A stretch of 64,000 bases of DNA from Purshia tridentata (GCA_003254885.1 QANT01003403.1:62001-126000); one strand, 5' to 3'. Positions 36,038 to 47,486 are shown, numbered from the stretch's first letter. A program made the numbers and translations. The notes: generated by a model not told the origin, from the letters alone.

Positions 36038-38648
36038 ATGTTGAAGCTTTCGTGCAATGGAGTGGACCAAATCCAAGCCATCACGGCCCAATGCCGTGGC
36101 TCGTTCGGCCCACCACTGCCCAAGGCCAGGCCCACCGTTTTCAGTCGCCGGAAAGATGCTCCTCCTCCTTCTCTTGTTCCCTGCAGCTGCAATTCGAAGA
36201 CTCCTATTCTGGCAGTTGTGTCTGACAGAGGAGCTGGGAGTGTGGCCTCGGAGAGTGGACAGGTGAGCCTCGCGGACCGGTTGAGGCAGGGGAGCTTGGC
36301 GGAGGATGGGAAGTCGTATAAGGAGTGCTTCATAGTGAGGTGCTATGAGGTTGGGATTAACAAGACTGCCACTGTTGAGACCATTGCCAATCTCTTGCAG
36401 GTGAATTCATTCAATGTGTTTCTGTCTCTCTCTTATTTTTGCGTTTTTGTGGTGTTGCTTGATTTGAATTTTTGTGGTAAATTTCCAGTCTTTGTTGCAT
36501 TTTAGCATCTGGGGTTGTGGTTTAACTATTGAATTTGATTATTTTGGGGCAAATTTGAGGGCTTTTGTGAAGTGGGGTCTGCCCATTTTGCTAATTCCCG
36601 ACATGCATTATGCAGGTTTGAATTCTATTTGTATGATTCGATACTCCGATTGTGTTTGTTTGAAATTTAGTTCTCTATAGTCATGTTACTCTTTTAAATA
36701 TCATGGTTTGATAAGTGTCCAGGCAATCGATTCATCTGGAAGCAAACTGAAGCATTTTTGTTTCTTTTTCTTTTCTTTTTTTCTCTGAGATTGTATAAAT
36801 TGTACAGTAAGTCACTTGTAAATTTTGTGATTAATTAGTTGGTATTTTTGTTTTTACTTGTTTGAAATCATAGTTTCCTTAAACAAAATTGAGGACCTTG
36901 TGGGATTGGTTTCCTTAACTGATTCTTATCATACTATATACTGGGTTAACAAAGTCAGTTATTGCATTGAGGAGAAAACCTAATTAATGACCTCATACTA
37001 TTGGTATTGTTCTAATGACTTTTATGCAGTATTAAATTTTATTTGTGAACAATTGTGATGTAGGAGGTTGGATGCAACCATGCTCAGGTTGTTGGATTTT
37101 CAACTGACGGTTTTGCAACAACCACCACCATGAGGAAAATGCATCTCATATGGGTTACTGCTCGCATGCACATTGAAATCTACAAGTATCCAGCTTGGTG
37201 GGCTATCTTCTTTATATTATAGTTCTGGTTTGGATTTCCAATTCAGAAAGTGTGATCTTAATATGCGGTGTGTGAAACAGGAGTGATGTTGTTGAAATAG
37301 AAACATGGTGCCAAGGGGAAGGGAGAATTGGAACTAGACGTGATTGGATACTAAAGGACTATGCCTCTGGTCAAGTCATTGGAAGAGCAACAAGGTGCAT
37401 ATTCTTTCACTTATTTTTATACAATATTTATAAAATGTTCAAGAAAAGATGGTATCAGTATGGAAAACAATAATTTGTTCTCATTCTATGTTGAAATTTG
37501 CACTGGAGAGCATTTTTATTTTATTGAACCAACTTTCTCATTCTCCTTAATAGAACATTTGAGTCTAGAAACTTTTAAGAACTGGTAAGCATGTACATAA
37601 TAGGTCATCGTGTGAACAGTTATTTAACATTTTAGTCCACTATGTGCAAGAATGTTATTACTGCATTCTTGGTCTTTTTTTTTTTTTTTTCTTTTTTCAA
37701 TAAAACAGTGANTTTTCTATTTTCAATAAAACAGTGATCCACTTTGAAAATTGCCTTTGACTAAGTTTGCCAGATTATTTTAACAAATCAACTTTTGCCA
37801 TGGTTTCAGTAAGTGGGTTATGATGAACCAAGACACTAGGCGATTTCAGAAAGTCAGTGATGATGTCCGGGAAGAACATCTAGTTTTTGCTCCACGAGAA
37901 CTGAGGTAAGAGGCTGTGTTTCTCCTTTCTCAGGATTTTCTCATTTCTATATGATATGGTTAATATATAGACTTGCACACACATTCGCATGCTCCCTCTT
38001 TCACAATTCTAATTGTTTTTTTCGCTTGGCACTGGTAGATTGGCATTTCCAGAGCCGAACAATTTTAGCTTGAGGAAAATAGCAAAACTGGAAGATCCTG
38101 CTCACTATTCCAGACTGGGCCTTGTGGTAAGCTATTTTTGGTTCATTCTCAGTTCTCAAGTTTATTCAGTGTTCTCAGTGTGCTTTGAATTTCACAGCCA
38201 AGGAGAGCAGATCTGGACATGAACCAGCATGTTAATAACGTCGCCTACATCGGATGGGTTCTAGAGGTTGGTACATCTGGATATGTCTGTTTCTTTCAGA
38301 ATTTGGTTTTCTTGGGTTTTATGGCCATAAATTATCACCGGTCTCATAAGAGTTGTTGCCTTTCTATGACAGAGCATGCCTCAAGAAATCATTGATAGCC
38401 ATGAACTGCAAACAATCACCTTAGATTACAGGCGGGAGTGTCAACAGGACGACATTGTTGATTCTCTTACAAGTGTGGAACCTGAAGAGGCTAAAGCAGT
38501 TTCAAATCTTAAAGCAACAAACGGGTCTCCTGCTTCAACAGAAGACAAAAAAGACTACCGTCAGTTTTTGCATCTACTGAGATTGTCTGGTGATGGATCA
38601 GAAATAAACCGGGGACGGACTGTGTGGAGAGAGAAACCTGCAAGATGA
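36038..38648 (+). CDS. FATA: Acyl-ACP thioesterase A (oleoyl-ACP hydrolase), plastidial
   Basis: Seven exons: 36038-36400, 37064-37197, 37281-37394, 37810-37905, 38039-38126, 38198-38266 and 38373-38648. They give 379 residues, normal for FATA. The N-terminus (residues 1 to about 75) is Ser/Pro/Arg-rich like a plastid transit peptide. The double hot-dog thioesterase region starts near SYKECFIVRCYEVG. Candidate catalytic residues are Asn274 and His276 in DMNQHVNNVAYIGW and Cys311 in DYRREC, the papain-like Asn-His-Cys set described for plant Fat enzymes. The enzyme releases mainly oleate from 18:1-ACP in the plastid stroma and so ends fatty-acid synthesis for export to the ER. The sequence has no frameshift. 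Intron 3 contains the only ambiguous base of the window. Confidence 0.96.
37693..37737 (+). repeat. 18-bp duplication flanking an ambiguous base, likely assembly scar
   Basis: TTTTCAATAAAACAGTGA occurs just before the n at 37712 and again at 37720-37737, following a long T-run. This looks like a closed gap or misjoined read ends in FATA intron 3 rather than biology. Confidence 0.7.
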
Positions 38649-39457
38649 GGAAACAATTCTATCTGTCGATGTCACTGGTTTCTGGGTTGATTTTTGTTTT
38701 CCTATGTTTTTGCCCCTTGGTATGAGAGATTTTGTTTCCTAGTTTGATGTCATTGTCATATCTTCTTTTCTCAGCTTTGCCAATTATCCCTGCTCTGATG
38801 TTAAAATGTCCTTAAAGATATTTATTCAGCAGCTTAATGTTGTATCTGACATGTTCAAATGGAAGCAAGTGTAATATTAACTATTAAGAGGTTGAAGGTT
38901 AGCAATCTTGGTTTCAACGTTGTTCTATGGAATTGCTGGTTTCTTCTCAATTGATGTAAGGTTTGGATTTTGGTTTCCTGCTTTTCTCTTATTGATCATT
39001 GTCTTACCAAAAGGCGGAGAAAAAAGGTGTTAAGTCAAATACATGTTAGTTTACAAAGGGGATTCATTTTCCATTTCAGGTAGTTGAGTTCCTTCAATTT
39101 CAAGCTCTCAGAACATCGCTACTTAAATGCGACTTCAGAAATCATTTTCGTAATGAACCCACCAAATCCATGGGGGGCCATGAAGCTATCAATGAAGTTA
39201 CCAAATGTTCCTACCTGTGGCTACCAGAACAACCTAATACCACACCAAGAAAAAGAAGTCATGGTCATGGGCCATGCAGATTTAAAAACCACAATTGCCT
39301 ACTCAACGGAAACGTTCTATAACGATCAAAGTCTCCATGCATACGCCATTGGATATCGTCCCCAAACTGGGTACCTTGGCGACTATTAATAGGGTGGGTG
39401 GCTGCTATGCAAATTCCTCCATGCAAAACACTAAGCGAGGGAGAGAGATTGAGAGAG
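38649..39457 (+). promoter_or_regulatory. FATA 3' UTR and promoter of the Gly-rich protein gene
   Basis: The first part is FATA 3' UTR. Ahead of the Gly-rich gene lie a CATGCAT (RY-type) element at 39336-39342 and a TATTAATA stretch near 39384. An open frame at 39084-39389 lacks an upstream ATG and any similarity, so it is treated as promoter sequence. The RY element hints at embryo or seed expression, but one short motif is weak evidence. Confidence 0.35.
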
Positions 39458-40045
39458 ATGAAATTTAGTATGGAGAAAACAAAGGCGATGTTCATTCTTA
39501 CACTGCTTGTGGGGTTTCTGCAGGGTTCTGAAGGTAGAAGAGACATACAAAAGAAAGAGGCTCAGGTCTATAATCTTGAGAATTTCTTGGGCCTTGGCCG
39601 GGGGCCCGGGGTATTGCCATATGGACTTGGGCTCGGGTTGTCAATTGGACTTGGACTCGGGGGACTTGGACTAGGGGGACTCGGAGGACTCCCCGGACAA
39701 GGGGGACTCGGAGGACTCCCCGGACTAGGGGGACTCGGAGGACTCCCCGGACTAGGGGGACTACGAGGACTCAGGGGACTCCCCGGACTAGGGGGACCCG
39801 GAGGACATGGGGGACATGGGGGACTCGGGGGACTCGGGGGACTCGGGGGATTTGGAGGACTCGGGGGATTAGGGGGACTAGGGGGACATGAGGGACTCGG
39901 GGGACTTGGGGGATTCGGGGGGTACGGACAGGACAGCTTCCATGGCAAAAGCAATGGAAATGACGGGCAAGGAGGCAATCCTAATCCAGAACCGAAAGGA
40001 GATGGTGCTAATGGCGAAGGCCGAGCTGGTGGCCAGTATCCATAA
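39458..40045 (+). CDS. Secreted Gly/Leu-rich repeat (GRP-type) protein
   Basis: Single exon, 195 residues from the ATG at 39458 (MKFSMEKTKAM). This start places a good signal peptide (core AMFILTLLVGFLQGSEG) at the N-terminus. An in-frame ATG at 39404 would add 18 hydrophilic residues in front of it and is less likely. After the signal come a short charged spacer (RRDIQKKEAQVYNLENF) and about 110 residues of GGLGGLPGL-type repeats with occasional His, Phe and Arg. A Gly/Asn/Lys-rich hydrophilic tail ends GRAGGQYP. Such proteins are usually cell-wall structural or defence-associated glycine-rich proteins. The repeats are low-complexity, so family assignment beyond GRP is not possible. Repeat number probably varies between alleles. 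Confidence 0.7.
   Translation: MKFSMEKTKAMFILTLLVGFLQGSEGRRDIQKKEAQVYNLENFLGLGRGPGVLPYGLGLGLSIGLGLGGLGLGGLGGLPGQGGLGGLPGLGGLGGLPGLGGLRGLRGLPGLGGPGGHGGHGGLGGLGGLGGFGGLGGLGGLGGHEGLGGLGGFGGYGQDSFHGKSNGNDGQGGNPNPEPKGDGANGEGRAGGQYP
39640..39920 (+). repeat. Coding minisatellite, 27-bp units (9 residues) grading into 9-bp units
   Basis: Units of the form GGACTAGGGGGACTCGGAGG followed by ACTCCCC repeat with a 27-bp period between about 39670 and 39790. The tract then simplifies to GGACTCGGG units. Because the period is a multiple of three, copy changes keep the frame. The complement reads as a Pro/Ser-rich open frame (39568-40062, minus), a by-product of the repeat. Confidence 0.85.
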
Positions 40046-41406
40046 TCAAAGAGACCATGCACGCTTGTGCCAACTGAGGTTTACCATCACCATATAATAA
40101 TGAACCTGAATATTGAACATTGGTGCTAAATATTATGAATTTACGTAATGGTTCAGTCTTCAAATAAATGTGCCTCAGTAATTTCTTTTTTCGGTAAAGA
40201 ATGAGCCTTTGTTTTACTTATTCACTACTACTTTCTCTTGTTCATATCTTTGCTGATCACTTATAATCTTAAAAACACAGTTTCATTTGTAATCGAAGTT
40301 CCAAACGACATCCATATCAAATTTCTAAATTTCATTTTTCTTTCTTTTTAATTTGGTACTTGAAAAGCCAAAAGCCCAAAATAATACAGATTAACCACGA
40401 AGGATCCCGTTAGCCCAAGGCCTAGAAAAGCAAACCCATCAGCTAAAAAGTTCTTTCCTTTCAAGTTGGATTAAATTTCTAATTTCCGAATTTTTTTTTT
40501 TGGCCAGCCTAATTTCTAATTTACGTAATTTTTTTTTTTGGCCAAGCTAATTTACGTAATTTAAATCTGTTAAAATCAGATTAAAAATTTGAATACTTAA
40601 GATTAACGATTCTAAACTAATCAACATGCTCCTTAACCTATCCCCGATTTCTTTCATTAATCATATTCCAACATCCAAGACGGTTATCCATAAACCAGAA
40701 AACGCCAGATGCAAAAATATAAATTTACGATCCTAATTTAGATCAGAACCAGGAATTTTTGGAATATACCTAACATATACTCCCCTTCTTGATTGCTCAC
40801 GCAAAAGCTACTTCCATTAATATCTCAGCTAAAACGGCACATAATTAGATGGTGAGGTAACAAGATATGAGAGAAAAGGTGTTCAGGTATTACGTAATAA
40901 CCCACTGATATCATAAAAATTTTCCATACAGAACCCCACTCGTGTCACTTTGCCTAATCAACTGCACATATTTCAGAGAATTCATTCCAAGTATGAAAAA
41001 CCAGTTCTGCACGAATGCCAAAACAATTTTTCAATCCTCTCCCAAAAAAGCACTTTGCAAAGACCTGCTAAGAGAGAGCGAGAGAGAGAGAGAGATCATT
41101 CATCAGTACGAAAACAATGAACAAGACCTAAATTCAATAACCATAAACCGAACATATTGTATTAACTAAGTAATCTTTTATAAGCATAAGAAAAAGCACA
41201 TACAAGTGTGCAGTCTCTTATAAGCATAAGAAAATCAGAGATTCAATAACTAGGTAGTACTAATAACTCCACTAAGAGAATCAGCGTATTTTGTGCATAA
41301 GTGAACAAAAAACTACTAATAATTCCACCAACGATTCTACAAATAGTCATAGAATGGAAAACTGAGTGAACTTACCAAAACAATCACACCGGCATGAGTT
41401 GTACAC
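40046..41406. other. Convergent 3' region, Gly-rich gene to RING gene
   Basis: AT-rich without supported genes. It holds an imperfect tandem pair (CTAATTT...TTTTTTTTGGCCA, about 40480-40562), a GA run near 41075-41093, and a repeated phrase CTTATAAGCATAAGAAAA at about 41173 and 41217. Confidence 0.4.
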
Positions 41407-42885
41407 TCAGCAGGTCGTCGGAAGGAATACCCTAATGAGTTCTTTCATGGTTACTTTTCTCCTACAAGTAGGGCATTTACCCTGTACACCTATCGCAGAC
41501 TTAATGCATGCCTTGCAGAAAATGTGACCACATTTTGTTGACATCTCCTCAACTAATGGGGCCATACAAATGGGACAGGTAAAGGTGGGTTCCTTTGGTG
41601 GTGGAGGAGGCTGTGTAACCTTCTCCTTCTGCAAATAAAAATAATTTTAGGGTTAGCATCAATAATGCACACATCACAGCGAACAAATACAATACTCTAG
41701 TCTCAAGCGACATTTATTTATTTTAACAAATTTTCTAAGCAATTAATAGAAATCAGAAATCTAAAGCCTCACTGCATGCATTATGAATTGCAAGTCTATT
41801 AGAAAAACATAGTAATAGCCTCAACTCATTGGTTGCTGACAGAAGTTTCACATTTACCTAGTTTTATGTTAACAATTTGCATGCAGATGTTTATTTGCAT
41901 CCGCAATAAGCAGTAGGTGAGAGGAACAACTTTGAAAGTAGATAGCACCAGGAAATAGCAACAATACAAGTAACATTATATATAAAGAAAGAATTATCAG
42001 TTACATCTACGGTCTTTCAACCCAAATGGCACCGCCAGAGTATTGGTGCATTTGTAACAAAGAAGACAATCACAAGAATGCATAAAGCAGAAAAGAAGAA
42101 GACAAGGAATTACTACAATTACCGTGGGGTTGCTACTGCTTTCCAAATTTATGTAAAAATCACAATTAATAATTGTTTGGCTTGTTGCAACTCTTCTGCG
42201 TTTGTTAATATGAGAAACCCTAGTCCGTTCTTCTGCAATGATGAATGAAAGAGAGTTGAGATACACATAAAGACCAATGCTAAGAAGAAAACATAGATTA
42301 CAAAATGTGACCAACAAACCTTCCACAAGTAATTAACACAAGTTGCAATAGGGGGAAAACTAAGACTTGCCGCTGACAAGGTCTAGCTCAAAGGCGAGCA
42401 GATTGTCTAGCAACCACCTCCCCTTCTAATTTAGAAAAATTAAAAAAAGAAAATATTGGGTAAACAATATGTCAGCAGGCAAGCGAAAAGTGATGAGTTG
42501 ACCTCACCCTTGCAATTTATTTCATAGGTCGCACAACTTGCAACAAAAGATTTTTCTCATTGTACAGAAAAACTGAAAGTGATACCAAAATCCAAATGAA
42601 AACATTAAATTTATCCACTAAACTCATGAAGTTGGACGAACATATAAGAAAACAGAATCCTCAAACCTCCCATGCGAGAAGTATAATAAAAAGGAGACAG
42701 GATATTATGCAAAACAAAAGGGCAAGAAGTTCCAATGTAATGAAATGATAATAAGTTTAAATTATAACAGACCAAAATTACCTGAATCTACATCAACTAT
42801 GGTCCTTCCTCGGTTCCTTCTAGAATTGTTTTTAGCCTAGCAAAAAATATATTACAAAATTAAAGATTTAAAGATTTAATTTGGT

Positions 42886-42920
<35 letters not shown>

Positions 42921-43231
42921 AATATAATTAAGTGTACAGAAAAAACCCTAAAAAATAAAAGTATGTGTAAACTTAATATAAGACATACCTCGGCAAAAGC
43001 CCTGGGGGAAGATATAATAACATCATCATCATCAATAGCCTCAACATCAATCGGAGTAGGTATTGCAGACTGCCCTTGCAGGCTAGCTTGACCATCCTGA
43101 GGCTCCACCTGAGTTGAAGTCCCCCCCAGATCCCGATTCTCACCAGGTGGCGCACTATTGAGGTCTAAGCCAATCACATTCTTCCTCCGCCGGGACACTC
43201 TTACAGGGACCCTGGCCCCCCGTTGGCTCAT
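41407..43231 (-). CDS. RING-type E3 ligase of the RNF4/SLX8 (SUMO-targeted) type
   Basis: Four coding exons: 43231-42989, 42836-42782, 42232-42123 and 41628-41407. They give 209 residues with all borders GT-AG. The N-terminus is basic (MSQRGARVPVRVSRRRKNVI). An acidic stretch followed by VIIS (DVEAIDDDDVIISSP, residues about 62-76) is a good SUMO-interacting motif, and IVDVDS near 93-98 is a possible second. A basic NLS-like KRRR follows. The C3HC4 RING spans about residues 154-193 (CPIC, CGHIFC, KACI, CPTC). Plant homologues annotated as RING/U-box or SLX8-like have the same order, At3g07200 being the closest I recall. Such ligases ubiquitinate SUMO-modified nuclear proteins. A tiny extra exon before the last one, or an alternative exon near 42400 with a GC donor, cannot be excluded. 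Confidence 0.85.
42885..42920 (+). repeat. CA/TA microsatellite in RING-gene intron
   Basis: (CA)n of about 13 units is followed by (TA)n of about 5 units in the first coding intron of the RING gene. Confidence 0.9.
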
Positions 43232-45086
43232 GCTATATATGTAAATTAACTATCCAAGATGAAGCTTGAAAAGACCTACATTTTTTCAAATAATTTCACT
43301 ACAATTACATGTTTCGTCCAAGTATGTTCAACCAAACATCAGCTATTTCGATTATATCAAGCTCTGTGACTGCAAAGTGATCATATCTTTATCTCATTCC
43401 ACCCAAACATAACCAAATCAGAATTTGCAAAATAGACAAATAAATCAATCATAAAAATCCATATGCACGATTTGTTGTAAGCTTATTCAAACCTCATCAG
43501 TGAAATTGTGAATTCTTAAACTCAAAAATTCAATTTCTCTAACAAAGTCGCAATTTAAACTCTAACCGCTCAAAAAATTGCCGGAGAAAAAAAGAAGAGA
43601 AAAACAAAATCGATTTCTAAGCCCCAAACAAGAAAGAAATCAAGCACCAATCAGCAACCAAACACGATTCTGAACTTTTTCTAAATAAAAAATAAAAAAT
43701 TAAGGCATCGCAGAAAGAAACCCTAGGCAATCAATAGGCACAGACCATCCAAAATCATCAAGAGAGAGAAATGGAGATTCGAACGTCAGTTATTCAAATA
43801 GAAAACGAAAACATATAAATTTGAAAATAAAAATCGTACCTTTAATCAGACAGTTTTTTCTTTTCCTTTTTTTCTTGGGCCTAAAACTTTAATCAGAGGG
43901 TTTGAGAAGAGGCAAGTTGATAATGAATTTTTTTTTTTTTTGGGGATTATGTAAGTAACTAAATAAATAGGGATTATATATAAGGCAGTTGAAACTACAA
44001 ATTCCTCTTCGCCTTCTTCCCTGCGTTGGGTTTTAAACAAGGGAGAGATTGATGTGCAAACACAAGCACTTTGGGTCTGTACGACAGACGAGTCGGTGAG
44101 GCCCTGAACAGGTCCACGTGGCCGTGTACGTGTGACCTGTGCAAATGATGTCACATGTTGCACTTTTGAAAAATTGAAAAATGAATAATCTTTTTGATTG
44201 AGTTTTTTTTAAAAGAAAAATACAAAACAAAAAATACCTTGCCAGTTTACTTGTAAAAATACAGTGATAAACCGATTTATTTTAACGAGTTGAGCATTCT
44301 ACACCTTCACCTAGCATTCGGAAATTGTCACCATCAAACAATTACAATCATTACTGCTGTTTGACAATAACTATATGAATTGGAAAAACACTCTATAAAC
44401 CTTTGCACACACCTTGACTCTTTAAAATGGTTCATGGTTGTCTGAATTTGTAAATCTTCTTTCCAAACTCGTGGTCATGAAACTTTTAGTAATACAAGAA
44501 TTTTTATATAGCCAATTTATCATGTACCTAATTTGTTTGATAAGAGCAAAAATAAAGTGCACTGCTGAAGTTGACATAGTCAAGGCCAACTTTGCAAATT
44601 GGAATTGATAACTCATGCATCCCAAACTGAATTAGAGACAATTTTCAATTCAAAAATTAAAACAAACAAAAGCAAGTGAATTATCAACAGTATTCTTTCC
44701 CCATTTCTTTACCTTTTCTTTTCCGAGTTATTAAGAAAAAAGTTTTGTAAAGAATAACCTTTAAAATAAATGAAACAAATGAAAGTAAGTTTATAGGCTT
44801 CTTCATATTCCATTACATATCAAAATGTTTTCACAGTGCTTCACAAAAATATGGAAGGAGCAGTTGACCGAAAAAATAATAAAAAGAAGCAAGCTAGTTA
44901 CCAGAAATGCAAACAAGTGCATTTCTGAACACATGTGAAATATAAATAAATTAACTTTAATAAATAAAAGTTTAGTACTTTAATTCTTTATGTATACTAG
45001 CTTGCGGCGAGTTCATCCACCATGGGCTAGCTGATCATGATCATGGCCATGGGCATGCCTCCACCCAGCAACTAGCTCATGGACGG
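43232..45086. other. RING-gene leader and promoter, then left edge of the segmental duplication
   Basis: A possible leader intron of the RING gene runs from a donor near 43842 (minus, AAAG|GTACGA) to an acceptor just before the ATG. Upstream promoter sequence lies to about 44200 (CACGTGGCC at 44115). From about 44324 the sequence is alignable with copy B (50597 onward), so it belongs to the duplicated unit and is the 3' flank of the F-box gene. Confidence 0.45.
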
Positions 45087-46610
45087 CTAGTTGGGGATCG
45101 ATGCCAATGTTGCGGGGATCGCGAGGGGGGTTAGGGAGGGGGAGAGCACCTTCTCAGCTGCAGCAATCAATGTTAAGAGGGGGTTGGGGTTGGAACAGAG
45201 AGCGGGATCACAAATGAGAGCTTGATCATCATAGGCACGTTGTGGTAGCTTAGGAACGGGTGTTGGCCACCATGGCAGCACAAACGGGAAGCCGGATCGA
45301 CAACGCATTCGACTCTCTCGAACCATCTTCGACCACTTTCCTGTACAAATGTTGCATATGAAAATATCCACACCCACTACCAGATATAAAATATCTTTCT
45401 TAATTGGGTCGAAACCTAGCATTTCTTCACGCTTGATTACATGGTCTGGATACATTTTTGGGTCTAGGCAATAGACCTTATGTTCACTCAAGCATAATTT
45501 GCCAGCAGGTGCGCCATCGACCATATGATCATGATCTTCTTCTTTCAACTCCCAAACAAACAAAGTTTTGGAATCAAAGCAGAAATGGCACATCCGCACA
45601 CAACCTCCACACACACCTAGACAGTGTACATGAGGATGGTCTAGAGGCATCTCAAATACAGTGAAACGCAATTTAGGATCAATAATATCATCACCATTAC
45701 TACTGTTGCTGTTGTTGAAAGGATCCAACCCAAAAAGAACAAAGCTAAATCCCTTCCAATATAACATCCCATTATAAGCAAAGCTGACATCAGCTCCTTG
45801 CAGATAATCAGAAAATCTAAAGCTTCGTGGGGTTGATGCAACTGATTCTCTCCATTCGCCAGTCTCAGAAGAGAAGATCTCCACGTTTAATTCAGAGAAA
45901 TCATATACCTGACCTTTTTTACAAGGAGGGATAAGAATTCTCACAACTCTGCACCTATACTCAGCATTAAGCTGGATGAAATATCCCTTTTGATTGTCTT
46001 TCTTATAGTTATAGTAGGGAACATCACAGATGAATCCCACTCTTACTAACTTGTGGCATCGGGTAGGTGTGGGAGGAAGAGCGACCCATTGCATGGTGTA
46101 TGGATTGCAAATGTAGTAATCACGTTGAAATTTCCTGGTTGCGCAGCACAAAACTAAGTCATTATGCGTCCGTACCATAATAGGCTCTTCTTTCAAACAG
46201 TGGAAACTCATGATTCTTTTGAGCACCGGAGTTAGCAGCTGAGACGGCGACATTCTATTAAGGAATTCCTCCCCTAGGCTGTTTAGTAAAGTACCTTTTA
46301 TTGGAATTTTCTTATAACTTTGAAGATATAGAAAGCGGGCAATGAAATAAGGATCAGAGATGAGAGTGCACCAACGCTTGGATACACGTTTGCATTGGAA
46401 AACAAATTTATTGCATGGAAGTCGACTAAGGATTTCAACCAATACCTCATCAGGGAGACCTTCAATATTAAACACAAATTTTGATGATGGTCTTCTTTGT
46501 GCTGATGATGGTCTTTTTAGCTGATGAGAGGTCGCCTCTCCAAGGGACAACTGGGATCTACTCCTTCCTTTAGTAGCAGCATCACGTTTCATGATCCTGT
46601 GCCGTGCCAT
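45087..46610 (-). CDS. F-box protein with F-box-associated C-terminal region (copy A, intact)
   Basis: Single coding exon, 507 residues. The F-box is at about residues 47-92 (GLPDEVLVEILSRLPCNKFV, CKRVSKRWCTLISDPYFIAR). It is followed by a long region with blocks typical of plant F-box-associated domains (VLCCATRKFQRDYYICNPYT, QWVALPPTP). F-box proteins bind SKP1 through the F-box and present substrates to an SCF ubiquitin ligase; this one's target is unknown. The start is the ATG at 46610 (MARHRIMKRD). Two upstream leader exons can be inferred and create a conserved upstream ORF. Its paralogue at 51351-52956 is frameshifted, so this appears to be the functional copy. Confidence 0.9.
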   Translation of the reverse strand: MARHRIMKRDAATKGRSRSQLSLGEATSHQLKRPSSAQRRPSSKFVFNIEGLPDEVLVEILSRLPCNKFVFQCKRVSKRWCTLISDPYFIARFLYLQSYKKIPIKGTLLNSLGEEFLNRMSPSQLLTPVLKRIMSFHCLKEEPIMVRTHNDLVLCCATRKFQRDYYICNPYTMQWVALPPTPTRCHKLVRVGFICDVPYYNYKKDNQKGYFIQLNAEYRCRVVRILIPPCKKGQVYDFSELNVEIFSSETGEWRESVASTPRSFRFSDYLQGADVSFAYNGMLYWKGFSFVLFGLDPFNNSNSSNGDDIIDPKLRFTVFEMPLDHPHVHCLGVCGGCVRMCHFCFDSKTLFVWELKEEDHDHMVDGAPAGKLCLSEHKVYCLDPKMYPDHVIKREEMLGFDPIKKDILYLVVGVDIFICNICTGKWSKMVRESRMRCRSGFPFVLPWWPTPVPKLPQRAYDDQALICDPALCSNPNPLLTLIAAAEKVLSPSLTPLAIPATLASIPN

Positions 46611-46613
46611 ATA

Positions 46614-47486
46614 TTATACACATACACAATGTATTACCCTGTGAAAATATGTTAATGTGAAACGGCCAAATAGTTCATTGGCTAAAAATAATTTCTGCAA
46701 ACACAATCTCCCAGCTAAAGTACTTAAGATATATGCAATGGAAAGGCAATATCGCTGTGCATGATCACTGTGAAACTCACAATCATGGGACTAAGACTGA
46801 AAAACCTAATGGGCCTGAAAGAAGGCCTTTTCTATCGCAGTTTTTCTTTGCCTTATTTCTACATATGGTGATGATGTTAGCTTATCAAGAACCAGCTACT
46901 ATAGGGCAGAGGAAGATGTAGTGATTCACATGGTTTTCTTTGACCGATACATCCTTGTTCACTCAAGCGATATATTGTTTTCTCATTGTCTTAATGTTTT
47001 CAAAGGTGTTTTTACTAAGCAAATGTATTGTATTTAACAGATACACTAGTACTTATGAAGCACCAACCTAAATCTAAATGTTTGAAACCCGACCCTCAAA
47101 AACTTCTAATTGAGAATCTGATGAATTTCAATTTCTAGGAATAGGAATTGTGCGTAAGAAAGAAACCTGCATAGAGTGTCCCCTGATATTTGCTTCTTAA
47201 TAACAAATCCAGATCGAAGCTTCATGTAACCACATTCAATTTCCTGCTGAAAACATTTATAAAGTATTAGTTTAATTACCTTGGCCATCAAATATCAATG
47301 CTTCTGCTGACTGCAGCCATTAGGAAATATAAGCCATAACAACTGAAGCAGCAGTCTAATGAAAAACTCTTAGCAGGGGGTTTACAAAAGTTGACTACTT
47401 TACAACATTAGCATTGAAATTCATCAACTTATCAACATAATTAGCATTAGCAATGATAAAATGACACAAGATAATACCTTTATCAT
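46614..47486 (-). promoter_or_regulatory. Inferred upstream ORF across leader exons of the F-box gene
   Basis: Splice-like borders define leader pieces ending at 47478 (AAAG|GTATTA), spanning 47246-47167 (TTTTCAG|CAGG to TGCAG|GTTTCT) and restarting at 46638 (TTTTCACAG|GGTA). Joined, they give a 37-codon ORF starting MIKQEIECGYMK and ending with TAA at 46616-46614, only three bases before the F-box ATG. Copy B (exon near 53592-53513) keeps the frame with three changes. Whether it is translated is unknown. Confidence 0.4.

Noticed and set aside
35611-36333. Minus-strand 240-codon open frame overlapping the FATA start
   Set aside because: It covers FATA exon 1 and promoter on the other strand, has no recognisable domain, and FATA exon 1 is certain.
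39084-39389. 101-codon frame between FATA and the Gly-rich gene
   Set aside because: It starts without an ATG, has no similarity and contains likely promoter motifs of the next gene.
39568-40062. Minus-strand 164-codon Pro/Ser-rich open frame resembling an extensin
   Set aside because: It is the exact complement of the Gly/Leu repeats of the plus-strand gene, which has a signal peptide and proper ends; the minus frame has neither.
42372-42412. Extra exon of the RING gene (DNLLAFELDLVS) with a GC donor
   Set aside because: It is not included in the main model because direct joining of the neighbouring exons gives the family-like VDVDSEERTRV; kept only as an isoform idea.
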